From assembly GCA_030609765.1 (NCBI GenBank), contig JAUWTE010000245.1, positions 1 through 5,430 on the forward strand: 5,430 nt of DNA. The letters are read 5' to 3'. The translations under genes and the position numbers were made by a program. The stretch is from Acidobacteriota bacterium. Lineage in GTDB: Bacteria; Acidobacteriota; UBA890. Each line of letters opens with the position of its first letter. The stretch's first letter is position 1. Below, piece by piece: positions 5,391 through 5,430 of this stretch. A model generated the notes under the pieces. That model saw only the letters and a list, made by a program, of their open reading frames with translations, had not been told where the DNA came from and ran no database searches.

Positions 5391-5430
5391 TTTCGTGCCG
5401 CGGTGGCTCCCCGGCGCGAAGCCGCTGCAA

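Larger units (their letters stand above)
5145..5430. other. Upstream intergenic region with no convincing gene
   Basis: I see no well-supported gene here. The minus strand has one short open stretch entering from the right edge and ending in TAG at 5379-5377 (17 residues, LQRLRAGEPPRHESPSD), which could be the tail of an upstream gene or chance. The plus strand has a GTG at 5395 with GAGGGG just upstream, which could begin a divergent gene, but only 12 codons are visible. These two readings exclude each other as main genes. The part nearest the adaptor (5145-5288) would be its untranslated leader of about 135-140 nt, with only a weak purine-rich site (GGAA) before the ATG. Confidence 0.5.

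Noticed and set aside
1..5430. CRISPR array, tRNA/rRNA, insertion sequence or phage genes
   Set aside because: No spaced repeat array, RNA gene signature, transposase or terminal inverted repeats are visible; the only repeat is the short contiguous array at 394-454.

Overview
The window reads almost entirely on the minus strand. It carries one operon-like block for a tripartite ABC export system of the MacA-MacB-TolC type. In transcription order (right to left) it encodes a membrane-anchored periplasmic adaptor (5144-3798), a stand-alone MacB/LolD-class ATPase (3805-3014), two different MacB/FtsX-type permeases in tandem (3005-1728 and 1717-452), and the first 107 codons of a TolC-family outer-membrane channel (321-1) that runs off the left edge. 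The host must be a two-membrane (Gram-negative) bacterium, because an adaptor plus an outer-membrane channel only makes sense there. The DNA is GC-rich with strong third-position GC. I cannot name the phylum from these proteins. Acidobacteriota or a proteobacterial or deltaproteobacterial-like lineage would fit, but that is inference.

Layout: 5145-5430 is a mainly non-coding upstream region. It holds a candidate extended -10 promoter for the operon (minus strand, 5289-5297), a matching candidate promoter facing the other way (plus strand, 5350-5358) and a GC-rich hairpin (5373-5390). Next come four tightly coupled genes: the adaptor and ATPase overlap by 8 nt, the ATPase and first permease are 8 nt apart, and the two permeases are 10 nt apart. 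For both permeases the Shine-Dalgarno-like bases overlap the previous gene's TAG stop codon, which suggests translational coupling. The coupling ends after the second permease. A 130-nt gap holding about three tandem copies of a 20-nt repeat separates it from the tolC-like gene, which has its own near-perfect Shine-Dalgarno sequence.

How the parts would work together: one ATPase gene and two dissimilar permeases predict a heterodimeric transmembrane core driven by an ATPase homodimer, unlike MacB itself, which is a homodimer of a fused ATPase-permease. The periplasmic adaptor would dock this core to the TolC-like channel. Its hairpin carries the R-x3-L-x6-S tip motif associated with TolC binding. 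The substrate cannot be read from the sequence; peptides, lipids, macrolides, siderophores or a lipoprotein-like cargo are all possible. I see no wholly new type of system here. The features most worth a second look are the split and duplicated permease core, the acidic insert in the adaptor, the N-terminal extensions of the ATPase and of the TolC-like protein, and the tandem repeat before tolC.
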